Source of the DNA: Oscillospiraceae bacterium
Lineage (GTDB): Bacteria; Bacillota; Clostridia; Oscillospirales; SIG627
DNA: 47,852 bases
Reading direction: 5' to 3'
NCBI GenBank assembly: GCA_015065325.1
Contig: SVQO01000018.1
Span: 1 to 47,852 of the forward strand
Shown piece after piece: positions 24,515 through 32,663 of the stretch. Each line of letters opens with the position of its first letter. Position 1 is the first letter of the stretch. The notes under the pieces are model-generated. The model saw nothing but the letters and a program-made list of their open reading frames with translations. It did no database searches and had not been told where the DNA came from. The translations under genes and the position numbers were made by a program.

Positions 24515-25498
24515 CTATTTTACACTCAGACAGATCTTACCTGCGCTTTTTCCGGACTGCATCAAAGCCTGCGCTTCTTCTGCCTCCTGAATGGGATAAA
24601 CCTTGAAGATCGTGGGTCGAATCTCACCGCTTTCAACCTTTGGCCAGATCAGATCTACCATATCGCCCAGCAGTTTTTTCTTTTGCTCCGGTGTACGGCT
24701 TCGCAAATTGGTTCCGATGAGCTTGGTACGGCGAGCGTACATGCTTCTCAGATTTACGCAGGTAGGATCTCCTGCAAGAGTGGCGATCATGATCCAGCGC
24801 CCGTCGAAATTCATATAGGGAAGGCATTTTCCTACGGTCTCGCCGCCCAGACAGTCGATGCAAACGTCCACGCCTCGCCCCTCTTCCAGTTCGGTTTTCA
24901 TCACCTCGGAAAGATCCTCGTGCTCGGTTACGATGACACGGTCGGTGGGCAAATGGAAAATCGCCTTTGCCATCTCGTCGTTAAGGACGGTGGTCAGAAC
25001 CCGCGCGCCGAATGCCTTTGCCATCGGGATGACAACGCTTGCAAGACCGCTTGCGCCCGCTTGGATCAAAAGGGTTTCTCCCTCTTTCAAATGTCCTTCG
25101 AGGAACAGAAAAAGATATGCGGCACCGAATATCTCGGGCAAAGCCGCGGCTTCGGTCATGGAAAGTCCCTTGGGGATCGGCATCAGCATTCCTTCCGGTA
25201 CCGCTACGTATTCCGCATAGCCGCCGCTTCCGAGAAGAGCGCACACGGAATCGCCTACGTGCCAGCGTCCTTCTGCTTCGACCTTTTTCCCCACCGCCTT
25301 GATGACGCCTGCGGCTTCCAGACCGAATCGGTCGGGCCAACCGGGAGGAGGCGGATACTGTCCCGCTCTTTGTAAAAGATCTGCCCGGTTCAGCGCGGCG
25401 GCGTGAATTTCCAGTAAAACCTCATCCTCTTGAATGACGGGATCTTCGGCTTCTGCCCAAATCAATTTTCCGTCCACGTCAATTTTCGTTGCAAACAT
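24515..25498 (-). CDS. NAD(P)H:quinone oxidoreductase (MDR family, zinc-independent)
   Basis: A 327-residue medium-chain dehydrogenase/reductase. The GroES-like N-terminal domain (DEVLLEIHAAALNRADLLQ, GRWHVGDSVCALLG) is followed by a Rossmann domain (LLIQAGASGLASVVIPMAKAFGARV). Structural and catalytic zinc cysteines are missing, as in the PIG3/quinone reductase branch. The ATG at 25498 is preceded by TTGGAGGT; the in-frame TTG four codons upstream is part of that RBS and was not used. It lies downstream of the SDR and dehydroquinase-like genes with a disrupted small frame in between. Confidence 0.9.
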   Translation of the reverse strand: MFATKIDVDGKLIWAEAEDPVIQEDEVLLEIHAAALNRADLLQRAGQYPPPPGWPDRFGLEAAGVIKAVGKKVEAEGRWHVGDSVCALLGSGGYAEYVAVPEGMLMPIPKGLSMTEAAALPEIFGAAYLFLFLEGHLKEGETLLIQAGASGLASVVIPMAKAFGARVLTTVLNDEMAKAIFHLPTDRVIVTEHEDLSEVMKTELEEGRGVDVCIDCLGGETVGKCLPYMNFDGRWIMIATLAGDPTCVNLRSMYARRTKLIGTNLRSRTPEQKKKLLGDMVDLIWPKVESGEIRPTIFKVYPIQEAEEAQALMQSGKSAGKICLSVK

Positions 25499-25674
25499 AG
25501 TTACCTCCAAGTTGTATTTTTTTGCCGTAGCATTGAAGCAAGAGCTTATAGACCTCTAATTCATAATCCGGAGAAAATTCATTCTCCTGCTCCTTTCGTA
25601 CACAGCGCGCAAAGTGGGTCGGGAACGTTGTCCCAGCGCAGAGACCGATCGTCGTTAATTAAGATCGCTTTCAT
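25479..25674 (-). pseudogene. Short frameshifted frame between the dehydroquinase-like and quinone oxidoreductase genes
   Basis: An ATG at 25674 with a good RBS (AAGGAG) opens MKAILINDDRSLRWDNVPDP, which looks like the N terminus of a quinone oxidoreductase and parallels that of the neighbour. The frame ends at TGA 25579 after 31 codons. In the next frame a coherent, charged stretch (VRKEQENEFSPDYELEVYKL...) continues to TGA 25479, just inside the oxidoreductase gene. A small indel in the GCGCGC run near the junction would join them into a product of about 65 residues. Either a decayed duplicate, a sequencing indel or two unrelated short frames; I cannot decide. Confidence 0.35.
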
Positions 25675-25684
25675 AAAATACTCC

Positions 25685-26443
25685 TTAAAAATCAATACCG
25701 TCGCGAATTGTTTTCATCGTGGATAAAAGGGGCTGGGCGGCCGTGGAGAAGGCGTCGTGCTCATAAACGCAGAGAGCCGTGCAGCACCCCAGCTTCAACC
25801 CGAGCCTGCGGTGCAGGGAACAGGTTCCGGAGGACAAAAAGAGAAACGGAGAACCGAGCTCCTCTTTCAGAAGCGTAGTGATTCGCAGATTTTCAAGCTG
25901 TTGCTCCATAGTATCGGCTCCGGTGACGATTTTTATCACGTCTGCTCCTCGCCTTTTTTGCTCCCGTGCAACTTCAAGCACGCGTTCTGCGGGCTTAAAC
26001 GTTAAAATATGAGAAGACATTAATACCTGTGCACCGCGTTCATGCAGTTTTTCGATCAGCTCCATTTGCTTTTTGATGGCGGTCGGGTCGTCGGTCAGTT
26101 CCTCGGGGTGAGGTGCGTAAAAGTCGCCCATCACGTCACAAAGCGTTGCTCCGCTTTCTGCAAGGGTCAGAAGCCCCTCAGCCAATTTCTTCTCACTTTT
26201 TTCCGCGTTATGCTTTCTGCGATAGTGTGTGACGTAAAAGGGCCGTCCCTTTCCTTCCTTGAAAATGCGTTGATACGTTTCGGGATTTTGGTATTCCTCC
26301 CGCAGAGACTCGGTCTGCAAGCCGTAAGCATCCGCCCCCAGGCAGTTTGCATTTCGAATTCTTCCGATGGCAAGCTCGGGAGTATCACATTGAAGAATTA
26401 CCGTCAGAGGATCCTTGCGCAGACAGAAAAAATCGCGTTTCAT
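25685..26443 (-). CDS. Type I 3-dehydroquinate dehydratase-like protein (divergent AroD)
   Basis: A 252-residue TIM-barrel protein. The Schiff-base lysine appears to be in GADVIKIVTGA, the general-base histidine in VLMSSHILTF (compare the family's 'SyHdF'), and the late Gln in TAAQPLLSTM (compare 'AAPGQ'). The family's 'MG..G..SR' segment is replaced by SSGTCSLHRRLG, and VTxR is replaced by FYVTHYRR. These changes make it more divergent than a housekeeping AroD, so a catabolic or altered specificity is possible. Its ATG overlaps the stop of the SDR gene as ATGA, so the two are cotranscribed. Confidence 0.7.
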   Translation of the reverse strand: MKRDFFCLRKDPLTVILQCDTPELAIGRIRNANCLGADAYGLQTESLREEYQNPETYQRIFKEGKGRPFYVTHYRRKHNAEKSEKKLAEGLLTLAESGATLCDVMGDFYAPHPEELTDDPTAIKKQMELIEKLHERGAQVLMSSHILTFKPAERVLEVAREQKRRGADVIKIVTGADTMEQQLENLRITTLLKEELGSPFLFLSSGTCSLHRRLGLKLGCCTALCVYEHDAFSTAAQPLLSTMKTIRDGIDF

Positions 26444-27210
26444 TGTTTTTGTCCTCTCGTCATAGCATTTCTGCCGCCGTCGATCATAATGTTTTCTCCG
26501 TTGATAAACTGTCCCTTTTCGGATGCGAGAAACAGGATCAGATCAATGATTTCCTGCGGCTCGGCGGCTCTGTCGAGTAAGGTTTTCATTTTTGCCATGG
26601 CGGCGCGGGTCAATACGGGACCGGGCGAGACGCAAACGCATCGAATTCCGTATTTTGCACCAAACTGTGCGACGGACTTCGTCAAGCCGTACATCAGCCC
26701 CGCCTTGGAGGTGGAGTAATCCATTCCGTATGCGCTTCCTTCTGCACCCGTGATGGAGCCGATATTGACGATCAAGCCTTCCTGCTGCTCTCGCATTACC
26801 TTCAAAACTGCGTGCGCAAAGTAAAAAGGCCCTTTCAAATTCACGTCGATCCCCCAGTCGTAAACCTCAATGGGTACGTCGGGAAACTCCGGGTATTTTT
26901 CCCGATCAACCTTGCATACGCGAGTGGCGGTTCCTCCTGCGAAATTAACCAAAACGTCAATTCGACCGAAGATCCTTACGGTGTGCTCTGTTGCGGAAAC
27001 AACGCTTTCGTAGCTGCGAACGTCACAGAGCACGGGCTCTGCCTTACCCTGATTTTTTTCGTTGATCTTCTTCGCGGCATCGAAAAGTGCTTCTTCGTTT
27101 ACGTCGCACATAACGACGTTTCCGCCCAAAGCGGAAAAATTCTGTGCAAACAAAAGGCCCATACCGGATGCGGCACCGGTAATCAGTGCGCATTTATTTT
27201 TGAAATTCAT
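26440..27210 (-). CDS. Short-chain dehydrogenase/reductase
   Basis: A 256-residue classical SDR. The coenzyme motif is TGAASGMG (residues 11-18), the NAG motif is degenerate as NFAGG, the catalytic Ser lies in IGSITGAEG, and the active-site pair is in MDYSTSKAG (Y-x3-K). VMCDVNEEAL, with an Asp at the end of the second strand, suggests NAD preference. The C-terminal INGENIMIDGGRNAM is typical. The RBS is GAGGTG. It is the first gene of an operon with the dehydroquinase-like gene, opposite an AraC-type regulator; together this suggests a small inducible pathway for a hydroxylated cyclic compound (inference). Confidence 0.92.
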   Translation of the reverse strand: MNFKNKCALITGAASGMGLLFAQNFSALGGNVVMCDVNEEALFDAAKKINEKNQGKAEPVLCDVRSYESVVSATEHTVRIFGRIDVLVNFAGGTATRVCKVDREKYPEFPDVPIEVYDWGIDVNLKGPFYFAHAVLKVMREQQEGLIVNIGSITGAEGSAYGMDYSTSKAGLMYGLTKSVAQFGAKYGIRCVCVSPGPVLTRAAMAKMKTLLDRAAEPQEIIDLILFLASEKGQFINGENIMIDGGRNAMTRGQKQ

Positions 27211-27227
27211 TTTATCACCTCATTGCC

Positions 27228-27256
27228 ATCATACTCGGTATCTGCTGAAAATTCAA
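27228..27256 (-). promoter_or_regulatory. Promoter of the SDR/dehydroquinase-like operon
   Basis: TTGAAT (27251-27256) and TATGAT (27228-27233), 17 bp apart on the minus strand, 18 bp upstream of the ATG. The boxes are moderate matches, as expected for an activator-dependent promoter. Confidence 0.6.
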
Positions 27257-27309
27257 TAGCAAAAACCGAAGGACTTTAACATTTCTGATACTAAACTTGC
27301 GAAAATACA

Positions 27310-27337
27310 TTGACATTTTTAACAAAAGAGATATAAT
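27310..27337 (+). promoter_or_regulatory. Promoter of the AraC-type regulator gene
   Basis: Perfect TTGACA (27310-27315) and perfect TATAAT (27332-27337) with a 16-bp spacer. Transcription should start near 27344, leaving a very short leader that begins at the AGGTG ribosome binding site. Confidence 0.8.
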
Positions 27338-27354
27338 TACCTTAGGTGATAATT

Positions 27355-28134
27355 GTGTTTGAACCGGATAAGATCGTGGTAACGGAAATTTATGAACCCT
27401 TTACAGTCCTTTCAAAAAAGGGAAAATACCTCGAGCAAAAGTCGCGAAAAAACTGCGGGCTTTCTTTTTGTCTCGGGGGCAGAATTCAATATCTATCTAA
27501 AGGAAAAGAGATCGTCTCCGATGAAAGAAGCGTCGTTTTTCTTCCCGAGGGAGCGAAATATACGCTGCTTGGTGAGTCTGACGGGCGCTTTCCCTTGATC
27601 AATTTCAAGTGCACGGGCGAGTTGGGAGACGAGGTCTTGTCTTTTCCTATGCCCGATAAGGCGGCCTGTATCCGTCTGTATGAAAGGATCAAGGACCTGT
27701 TTCTTTTGCAAGGAAGCAGACTTGAGATTTTTGCTACCTTTTACGAGCTTCTTCAGCTCGCTTGTGCCGAGGAAAAGCCGCGTGTCGGGAGACTTGAAGA
27801 AGCGCTTGCGTATATTGAAACCCATCTTTTCGAGCCGTGTCTTTCCAACGAGAGCATTGCACGTGACCTTGGAATCAGCGAGGTATATTTGCGCAAGCTT
27901 TTCCGTCAAGGGGTTCGTACGACTCCGAAGCAGTACGTTTTGGGGCTGAGACTTGCCCGAGCCAAGCAGCTTTTGTGCCACACTTCCTTCTCGGTAACGC
28001 AGATCTCTGCGGAGTGTGGCTTTTCTTGCGTGTATCATTTTTGCCGAGCCTTTAAAAGTAAGGTGGGCTGTACCCCGGGAGAATTTGCAAGCCGTTCCGC
28101 CTTTGCGGAGGACGGGGAATTTTCTGCAATATAA
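27355..28134 (+). CDS. AraC-family transcriptional regulator
   Basis: About 259 residues. An N-terminal cupin-like sensing domain (GLSFCLGGRIQYLSKGKEIV, SVVFLPEGAKYTLLG) is followed by two helix-turn-helix motifs in the last 100 residues: LSNESIARDLGISEVYLRKLF and FSVTQISAECGFSCVYHFCRAFKSK followed by GCTPGEF. The GTG at 27355 was chosen because AGGTG lies 6 nt upstream; an alternative GTG at 27346 would place the start inside the RBS. It is divergent from the SDR operon and is probably its regulator, responding to a small ligand through the cupin (inference). Confidence 0.88.
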   Translation: MFEPDKIVVTEIYEPFTVLSKKGKYLEQKSRKNCGLSFCLGGRIQYLSKGKEIVSDERSVVFLPEGAKYTLLGESDGRFPLINFKCTGELGDEVLSFPMPDKAACIRLYERIKDLFLLQGSRLEIFATFYELLQLACAEEKPRVGRLEEALAYIETHLFEPCLSNESIARDLGISEVYLRKLFRQGVRTTPKQYVLGLRLARAKQLLCHTSFSVTQISAECGFSCVYHFCRAFKSKVGCTPGEFASRSAFAEDGEFSAI

Positions 28135-28158
28135 AAACGGCCGCGCAAGCGACCGTTT
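28135..28158. terminator. Terminator between the AraC regulator and the FkbM gene
   Basis: A 10-bp stem with one mismatch (AAACGGCCGC/GCGACCGTTT) and a GCAA loop, flanked by A and T runs, placed between two convergent genes. Confidence 0.65.
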
Positions 28159-28165
28159 CGGCAGA

Positions 28166-29203
28166 TCATTCTGCAATAAAATAAAATTGTGTATCCCAGG
28201 CGGGAATGTAGGGAGAGTGTCGCAAATACACCTTGTATTTCGGTTGGATTTCCTTGACCTGTAAGGGAATGGCAAAGAGATCCTCGGTTCTGTGATAAGC
28301 GCTGATGCAAAGAGCCGGAGCTTCCTTTCGGATCAATTCCTCCGTTCCTTCAATGGCTTCCTTTTCAACACCCTCTACGTCGAATTTGATAAAGCTTGCG
28401 TGCTTTATCAGACGATCCACCCTTTTTCCCTCAACCGAAATTTTTCCTTCCTCAGAAACGGCGGCGCTTCGTCCGCTTTTTCCGTTGAAGGTAAGAGACT
28501 CGTCTTTATTCCAAACTGCGTAAGGCAGGGGAGTGATCCCGCTGATTTCTTTGGTGTTGTTGCAGAGCTTAACAAAGGTTTTTGGGTTGGGCTCTACGGC
28601 ATAAATGCTTCCGTGATCGGGATGAAGGGCGTCCCATTCCAGAACCGTATCGCCGTCGTAGGCACCCAAATCCACGTAAATATCACCCTTTTGATAGGGA
28701 ACCAGACTTAAAAGATCGTCTTTGCGATGGGTTTCGCAGGTGAAAAGAGGAGCGATCCTTCCGGTCAGCTTGTATTCCACCAAAGCGCCGAAAACCTTCT
28801 TCGACAGATCATCCGAAAGCATTTCTTCTACCTGCAAAAGCTTTTCGCGGTTTGCTTGGTAGAAAGCTTCGTCGAATAATCCGCCGCCGAAAAGGGGTAC
28901 CTCGGGCGCGTACAATTCCTCTTTCTCGGCAAGAGAACGGATCTTTTCCATCAGATCGTCGCGAAAAACGCCGAAAGCCAATAAAACGATCATATCGCCG
29001 AAGGTTTCCTTGGCTTGGGCGTAGCTTGTGAGGGGAAAGCCGTGCACCACCTTTTCCCGCACGTATTCGTCACTGGCGAAGATGCCGGAAATGCGAATGT
29101 CCTTTTCCTTGCAAACGGCAAGGATCTTATCACAGCCGTCGCCCATTCCGTAGATCACGATGGGCTTTTTTGCCCCTTTCAAATAAGTCCAGATATCTTG
29201 CAT
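28166..29203 (-). CDS. FkbM-family methyltransferase
   Basis: A 345-residue protein. The N-terminal 120 residues form a Rossmann-like nucleotide-binding part (PIVIYGMGDGCDKILAV). The C-terminal Methyltransf_21 (FkbM) domain has the SAM-binding motif VDLGAYDGDTVLEW, YAVEPNPKTF and FIKFDVEGVEKEAIEGTEEL. The start at the ATG at 29203 (MQDIWTYLK) is preceded by GAGGTGG; 47 codons of extra open frame upstream contain the promoter region. FkbM enzymes O-methylate sugars or polyketides; in gut Firmicutes they usually modify surface glycans, but no glycan genes lie next to it. Confidence 0.85.
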   Translation of the reverse strand: MQDIWTYLKGAKKPIVIYGMGDGCDKILAVCKEKDIRISGIFASDEYVREKVVHGFPLTSYAQAKETFGDMIVLLAFGVFRDDLMEKIRSLAEKEELYAPEVPLFGGGLFDEAFYQANREKLLQVEEMLSDDLSKKVFGALVEYKLTGRIAPLFTCETHRKDDLLSLVPYQKGDIYVDLGAYDGDTVLEWDALHPDHGSIYAVEPNPKTFVKLCNNTKEISGITPLPYAVWNKDESLTFNGKSGRSAAVSEEGKISVEGKRVDRLIKHASFIKFDVEGVEKEAIEGTEELIRKEAPALCISAYHRTEDLFAIPLQVKEIQPKYKVYLRHSPYIPAWDTQFYFIAE

Positions 29204-29266
29204 ATTCCACCTCGATTCAAGTGAAACGAGTATAACACAAAGTATGAAAAAAGTAAAGGAGACGTT

Positions 29267-30466
29267 ATGGAAAAAGCAGTAGGGATCATTTGTGAATTCA
29301 ATCCCTTTCATTTCGGTCACGCCTATCTTTTGGAGCAGGCTCACTCGGCGTTTCCCGATCGTGGCATCGTCTGCGTGATGAGTGGAAATTTCGTCCAGAG
29401 AGGGTCCTTTGCCATCCAGGAGAAATACAGCCGCGCTCTTTGTGCTTTGCGTGGCGGTGCGGATCTCGTTTTGGAAATGCCCTTTCCTTTTTCAAGTCTT
29501 TCTGCGGAAAGCTTTGCTTCTGCGGGTGTGCGGATCTTAAAGGGACTCGGTGTTTGTGACACGCTTGCCTTCGGTACGGAGCTGGATGATGCGCACGCTC
29601 TTTCCGTTTGCGCGGAAAACCTTGCCTCCGAAGAATTTGAAGCGGCACTGAAAGCCTATTTCTCTCGGCATCCCGGGGCAGGCTATCCCGCTGCAAGAGA
29701 GGCGGTATATACGTCGTTGTTCGGGCACTGTGACGCGCTTTCCCGGCCGAACGCTTCCTTGGCGGTCAATTATCTTCTTGCTTCCCGCAAAGAAAATGCA
29801 TCGTTTTCTTTCTATCCGATCCTGCGAAAGGGAGAGGGCTTCCATTCCGAGAAAAAAGAAGGAACTTTTCTTTCCGCCACGGCACTGAGAAGCTGTGTGT
29901 GGGAAGGGGAGAGCCTTTTCGGAAAGCTGCCGGAGTTTACCCGTCTTGAGATCGAAAAAGAAAAAGCCGAGGGACGCTTTCCCGTAACCGTGGAAAGCCT
30001 TTCTGCCGTGCTGTTCTATTTGCTGAAAACCAAGAGCCGCAAGGAGCTTTCCTCCGTTTACGGCTTTTCCGCACTGTGTGACCGAGCCGTCCGCTATTGC
30101 GGGGAATGCCAAAGCGTGGAAGAGTTGGTGGAGAAGATCAAGAATCCTTCCTTTACCGACTCCCGCATTCGCAGAGGACTTTTGGCGTTGCTTTTGCAGA
30201 TTCCCCGCTTTGCGGAAAAGGAAGTGCCCGCCTATACGACTCTGCTGGCATGTAACGCACGCGGACGAGACCTCTTGGGTGCGATCAAGGAGCAGGGGAC
30301 GATCCCTGTCTTTACAAAACCTGCCCACGCCTTTCGAAGCGAGGATAAAACGGTTCAGCATCAAGCATCGCGAGCCTACCTTGCCGATGAGATCTACGCT
30401 ATGGCGTTCCCGCAGAAACAACGGGACGGCTTCTTTATCAAAAAAATGCCCTACGTGGAAACATAA
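29267..30466 (+). CDS. tmcAL: tRNA(Met) cytidine acetate ligase
   Basis: A 399-residue nucleotidyltransferase-superfamily enzyme that acetylates the wobble cytidine of elongator tRNA-Met using acetate and ATP (formerly YlbM). The N-terminal motif GIICEFNPFHFGHAYLLEQA contains the HxGH-like signature, followed by VMSGNFVQRGSFAI, KYSRALCAL, GADLVLEMPFPF and GTFLSATALR. The C-terminal helical half (KTKSRKELSSVYGF, YTTLLACNARGRDLL) is also typical. The RBS AAAGGAG precedes the ATG. It is divergent from the FkbM gene, with a 63-bp gap. Confidence 0.94.
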   Translation: MEKAVGIICEFNPFHFGHAYLLEQAHSAFPDRGIVCVMSGNFVQRGSFAIQEKYSRALCALRGGADLVLEMPFPFSSLSAESFASAGVRILKGLGVCDTLAFGTELDDAHALSVCAENLASEEFEAALKAYFSRHPGAGYPAAREAVYTSLFGHCDALSRPNASLAVNYLLASRKENASFSFYPILRKGEGFHSEKKEGTFLSATALRSCVWEGESLFGKLPEFTRLEIEKEKAEGRFPVTVESLSAVLFYLLKTKSRKELSSVYGFSALCDRAVRYCGECQSVEELVEKIKNPSFTDSRIRRGLLALLLQIPRFAEKEVPAYTTLLACNARGRDLLGAIKEQGTIPVFTKPAHAFRSEDKTVQHQASRAYLADEIYAMAFPQKQRDGFFIKKMPYVET

Positions 30467-30516
30467 CGCTTGGAAACGTATTCTATTTTCTCAAAGAATT
30501 GGCTCTGTGTCGATTC

Positions 30517-30545
30517 TTGACGAATGAACGAGAATGTGATAAAAT
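30517..30545 (+). promoter_or_regulatory. Promoter of the dockerin/cohesin pair
   Basis: TTGACG (30517-30522) and TAAAAT (30540-30545), 17 bp apart, 47 bp upstream of the GTG start at 30593. Confidence 0.75.
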
Positions 30546-30592
30546 CAATCTGTTTATGAATGATTTTTGAAATCGAAAGGATGTGATGGCAA

Positions 30593-32653
30593 GTGAGCGG
30601 AACGAAGCGCAACTTTTTTCGCGTTCTCTCCCTGTTTCTATCCCTTTTACTGATATTTTCCTCCATCTCCGTTGCTTCTTTTGCCGTGGGAGAGGAAACG
30701 CTTCGAGCGGGCATCGTTACCGGTGAGAATGTAAACGTACGTAAAGGACCCGGGACATCTCACGCCTCCGTAGGGGTTCGGCTGAGCGCGGGGCACGCCG
30801 TTACGGTCTTGGGTGAAGAGGCGGACTCCAATGGCGGCGCCTTGCCGTGGTATAAGATCTCCTTCACCAAGGACGGAACCGAATATACGGGGTATATCCG
30901 CAGTGACTACGTTCGCATCGTTCCTACCGTTTCCCCCGACGATCCTTCTGCCGGCAATCCCGATTTTGAGACCCAGCTTGCCGCTTTTCCCGAGGACTAT
31001 AAGCCCGCGCTGATCGCGCTTCATGAAAAGCATCCTGCTTGGAACTTCGTCGCATACGATACGCAGTTGGATTGGACTGCCGTTCAAAAATTGGAGAATC
31101 GCCTTGGCTGGAGTTTTATCAACGATGGCATTCTTTCCCACTATTCCACCGCTCCCGGTGCCTATGATTGGGAAACGGATACTTACTTTGTAAAAGAAGG
31201 CCATAACTGGTATCAGGCGCATCCCGATATGGTGGCCTACTTTATGGACCCGAGAAACTTTTTAAACGAAACGGATCTGTTTCAGTTTGAACTCCTTGCC
31301 TTTTCTCCCGCATCTCAGACGGAAGCAACCATCGCCATGATGCTTGCGGGTACCTTTATGGAAGGGAAGACCACCTTGAACGCCGCAGGAGAAGAAGTGA
31401 GCTACGCAAGAGCCTTTCTGGATGCTGCCACTGCCTCCAACGTCAGCGCGTTCCACCTGGTTGCACGTTGTATCCAGGAGGTTGGATGGAACGGCTCCAC
31501 TTGCAGTCTCGGCACCTATCCCGGCTTTGAAGGGTATTACAACTTTTTTAATATCGGCGCCTACGGCGGAGCACGGGACGGTATGGTTTACGCCAAGAAT
31601 AACGGATGGAATTCTCCCTATAAAGCGATTCTTGCAGGCGGTAACTTCATTGCCTCCAATTACATTGCTCGCGGGCAAAACACCCCCTATTATCAGAAAT
31701 TCAACGTGGTGGAAAAGGACAACGTTGCTTCCCACCAGTATATGACCAATATTGCAGCAGCGCATAGTGAGGGAAAAATTCAGAAGAATAAATACGTGGA
31801 TCTGGGAATGCTGGAAACCGGCTTTACCTTTTCCATTCCCGTTTATCAGAATATGCCCGCTGCCCCCTGTGCCGCGCCCGCACCCGCAGGCAGTCCAAAT
31901 AACTATCTGAAGGATCTGAGAATTGAAGGCTACTCCCTGACTCCTACCTTTGATTTTTATGACTGCTTGAATAACGGGCGAACCTCTTATACCTTGAGGG
32001 TCAGCGGAAACGTGCCCTCGGTGAAGGTAGTTGCCATTCCCGCCGGTAAAACTGCGAAGGTGACGGGACACGTAGGGAATATCCCCATTCAAACGGGAGA
32101 CAATACCCTTGTGATTACCTGTACTGCGGCAAATGGAGCAGTCAGAACCTTTACGGTCACCGTAACTCTGGACGGCTCCGGCTCCTCTGACGGACCGCCG
32201 CCCTATACACCTCCCACACCGCCTCCTTCTTCCTCGTCGGGATGGAATCCCTCCTATACGATCAACGGCTCTGTGGTGTGCGGCATTCCCATCGGTACGA
32301 CCGCTGACGGGCTTTTGTCCTCTCTGGGACTCTACGGAGGTGCCAATGCAGGCATTACCGACGAAACGGGAGCCGCCTTTTACGGGACTGTCCGCACGGG
32401 TCTTACCTTGAATTATTTTGACGGTACAAATCTCAACCACTACAACATCGTAATCTACGGTGATGTGAACGGCGATTCGGCGCTTGATATCGTGGATCTG
32501 GTCGCTATCAGAAAATATTTGCTGGGACAGCTCAATTTGAACGAAGCAAATAAAATAGCTTGTGATATTAACCACGACGGCACCGTCGATATCGTGGATC
32601 TGGTTGCCGAGCGAAAGGCTCTACTCGGTCAACTGACGATTCCACAGGATTAG
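30593..32653 (+). CDS. Secreted glucosaminidase with SH3b and dockerin domains
   Basis: A 686-residue exported cell-wall hydrolase. Signal peptide to about residue 32. A bacterial SH3 domain follows (about 38-108; AGIVTGENVNVRKGPGTSH). The catalytic region (about 130-410; FPEDYKPALIALHEKHPAWN, then LDW, ARCIQEVGWNG) matches the clostridial GH73-type beta-N-acetylglucosaminidases, with Glu in QEVG a likely catalytic residue. A cadherin-like beta-sandwich (about 435-525) and a Pro/Ser linker follow. The C terminus (about 623-683) is a type I dockerin with both duplicated calcium loops, GDVNGDSALDIVDLVAIRKY and CDINHDGTVDIVDLVAERKA. The start is GTG with AAAGGATG upstream. The neighbouring cohesin-like membrane protein is its obvious docking partner. 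Confidence 0.9.
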   Translation: MSGTKRNFFRVLSLFLSLLLIFSSISVASFAVGEETLRAGIVTGENVNVRKGPGTSHASVGVRLSAGHAVTVLGEEADSNGGALPWYKISFTKDGTEYTGYIRSDYVRIVPTVSPDDPSAGNPDFETQLAAFPEDYKPALIALHEKHPAWNFVAYDTQLDWTAVQKLENRLGWSFINDGILSHYSTAPGAYDWETDTYFVKEGHNWYQAHPDMVAYFMDPRNFLNETDLFQFELLAFSPASQTEATIAMMLAGTFMEGKTTLNAAGEEVSYARAFLDAATASNVSAFHLVARCIQEVGWNGSTCSLGTYPGFEGYYNFFNIGAYGGARDGMVYAKNNGWNSPYKAILAGGNFIASNYIARGQNTPYYQKFNVVEKDNVASHQYMTNIAAAHSEGKIQKNKYVDLGMLETGFTFSIPVYQNMPAAPCAAPAPAGSPNNYLKDLRIEGYSLTPTFDFYDCLNNGRTSYTLRVSGNVPSVKVVAIPAGKTAKVTGHVGNIPIQTGDNTLVITCTAANGAVRTFTVTVTLDGSGSSDGPPPYTPPTPPPSSSSGWNPSYTINGSVVCGIPIGTTADGLLSSLGLYGGANAGITDETGAAFYGTVRTGLTLNYFDGTNLNHYNIVIYGDVNGDSALDIVDLVAIRKYLLGQLNLNEANKIACDINHDGTVDIVDLVAERKALLGQLTIPQD

Positions 32654-32663
32654 GAGATACCCA

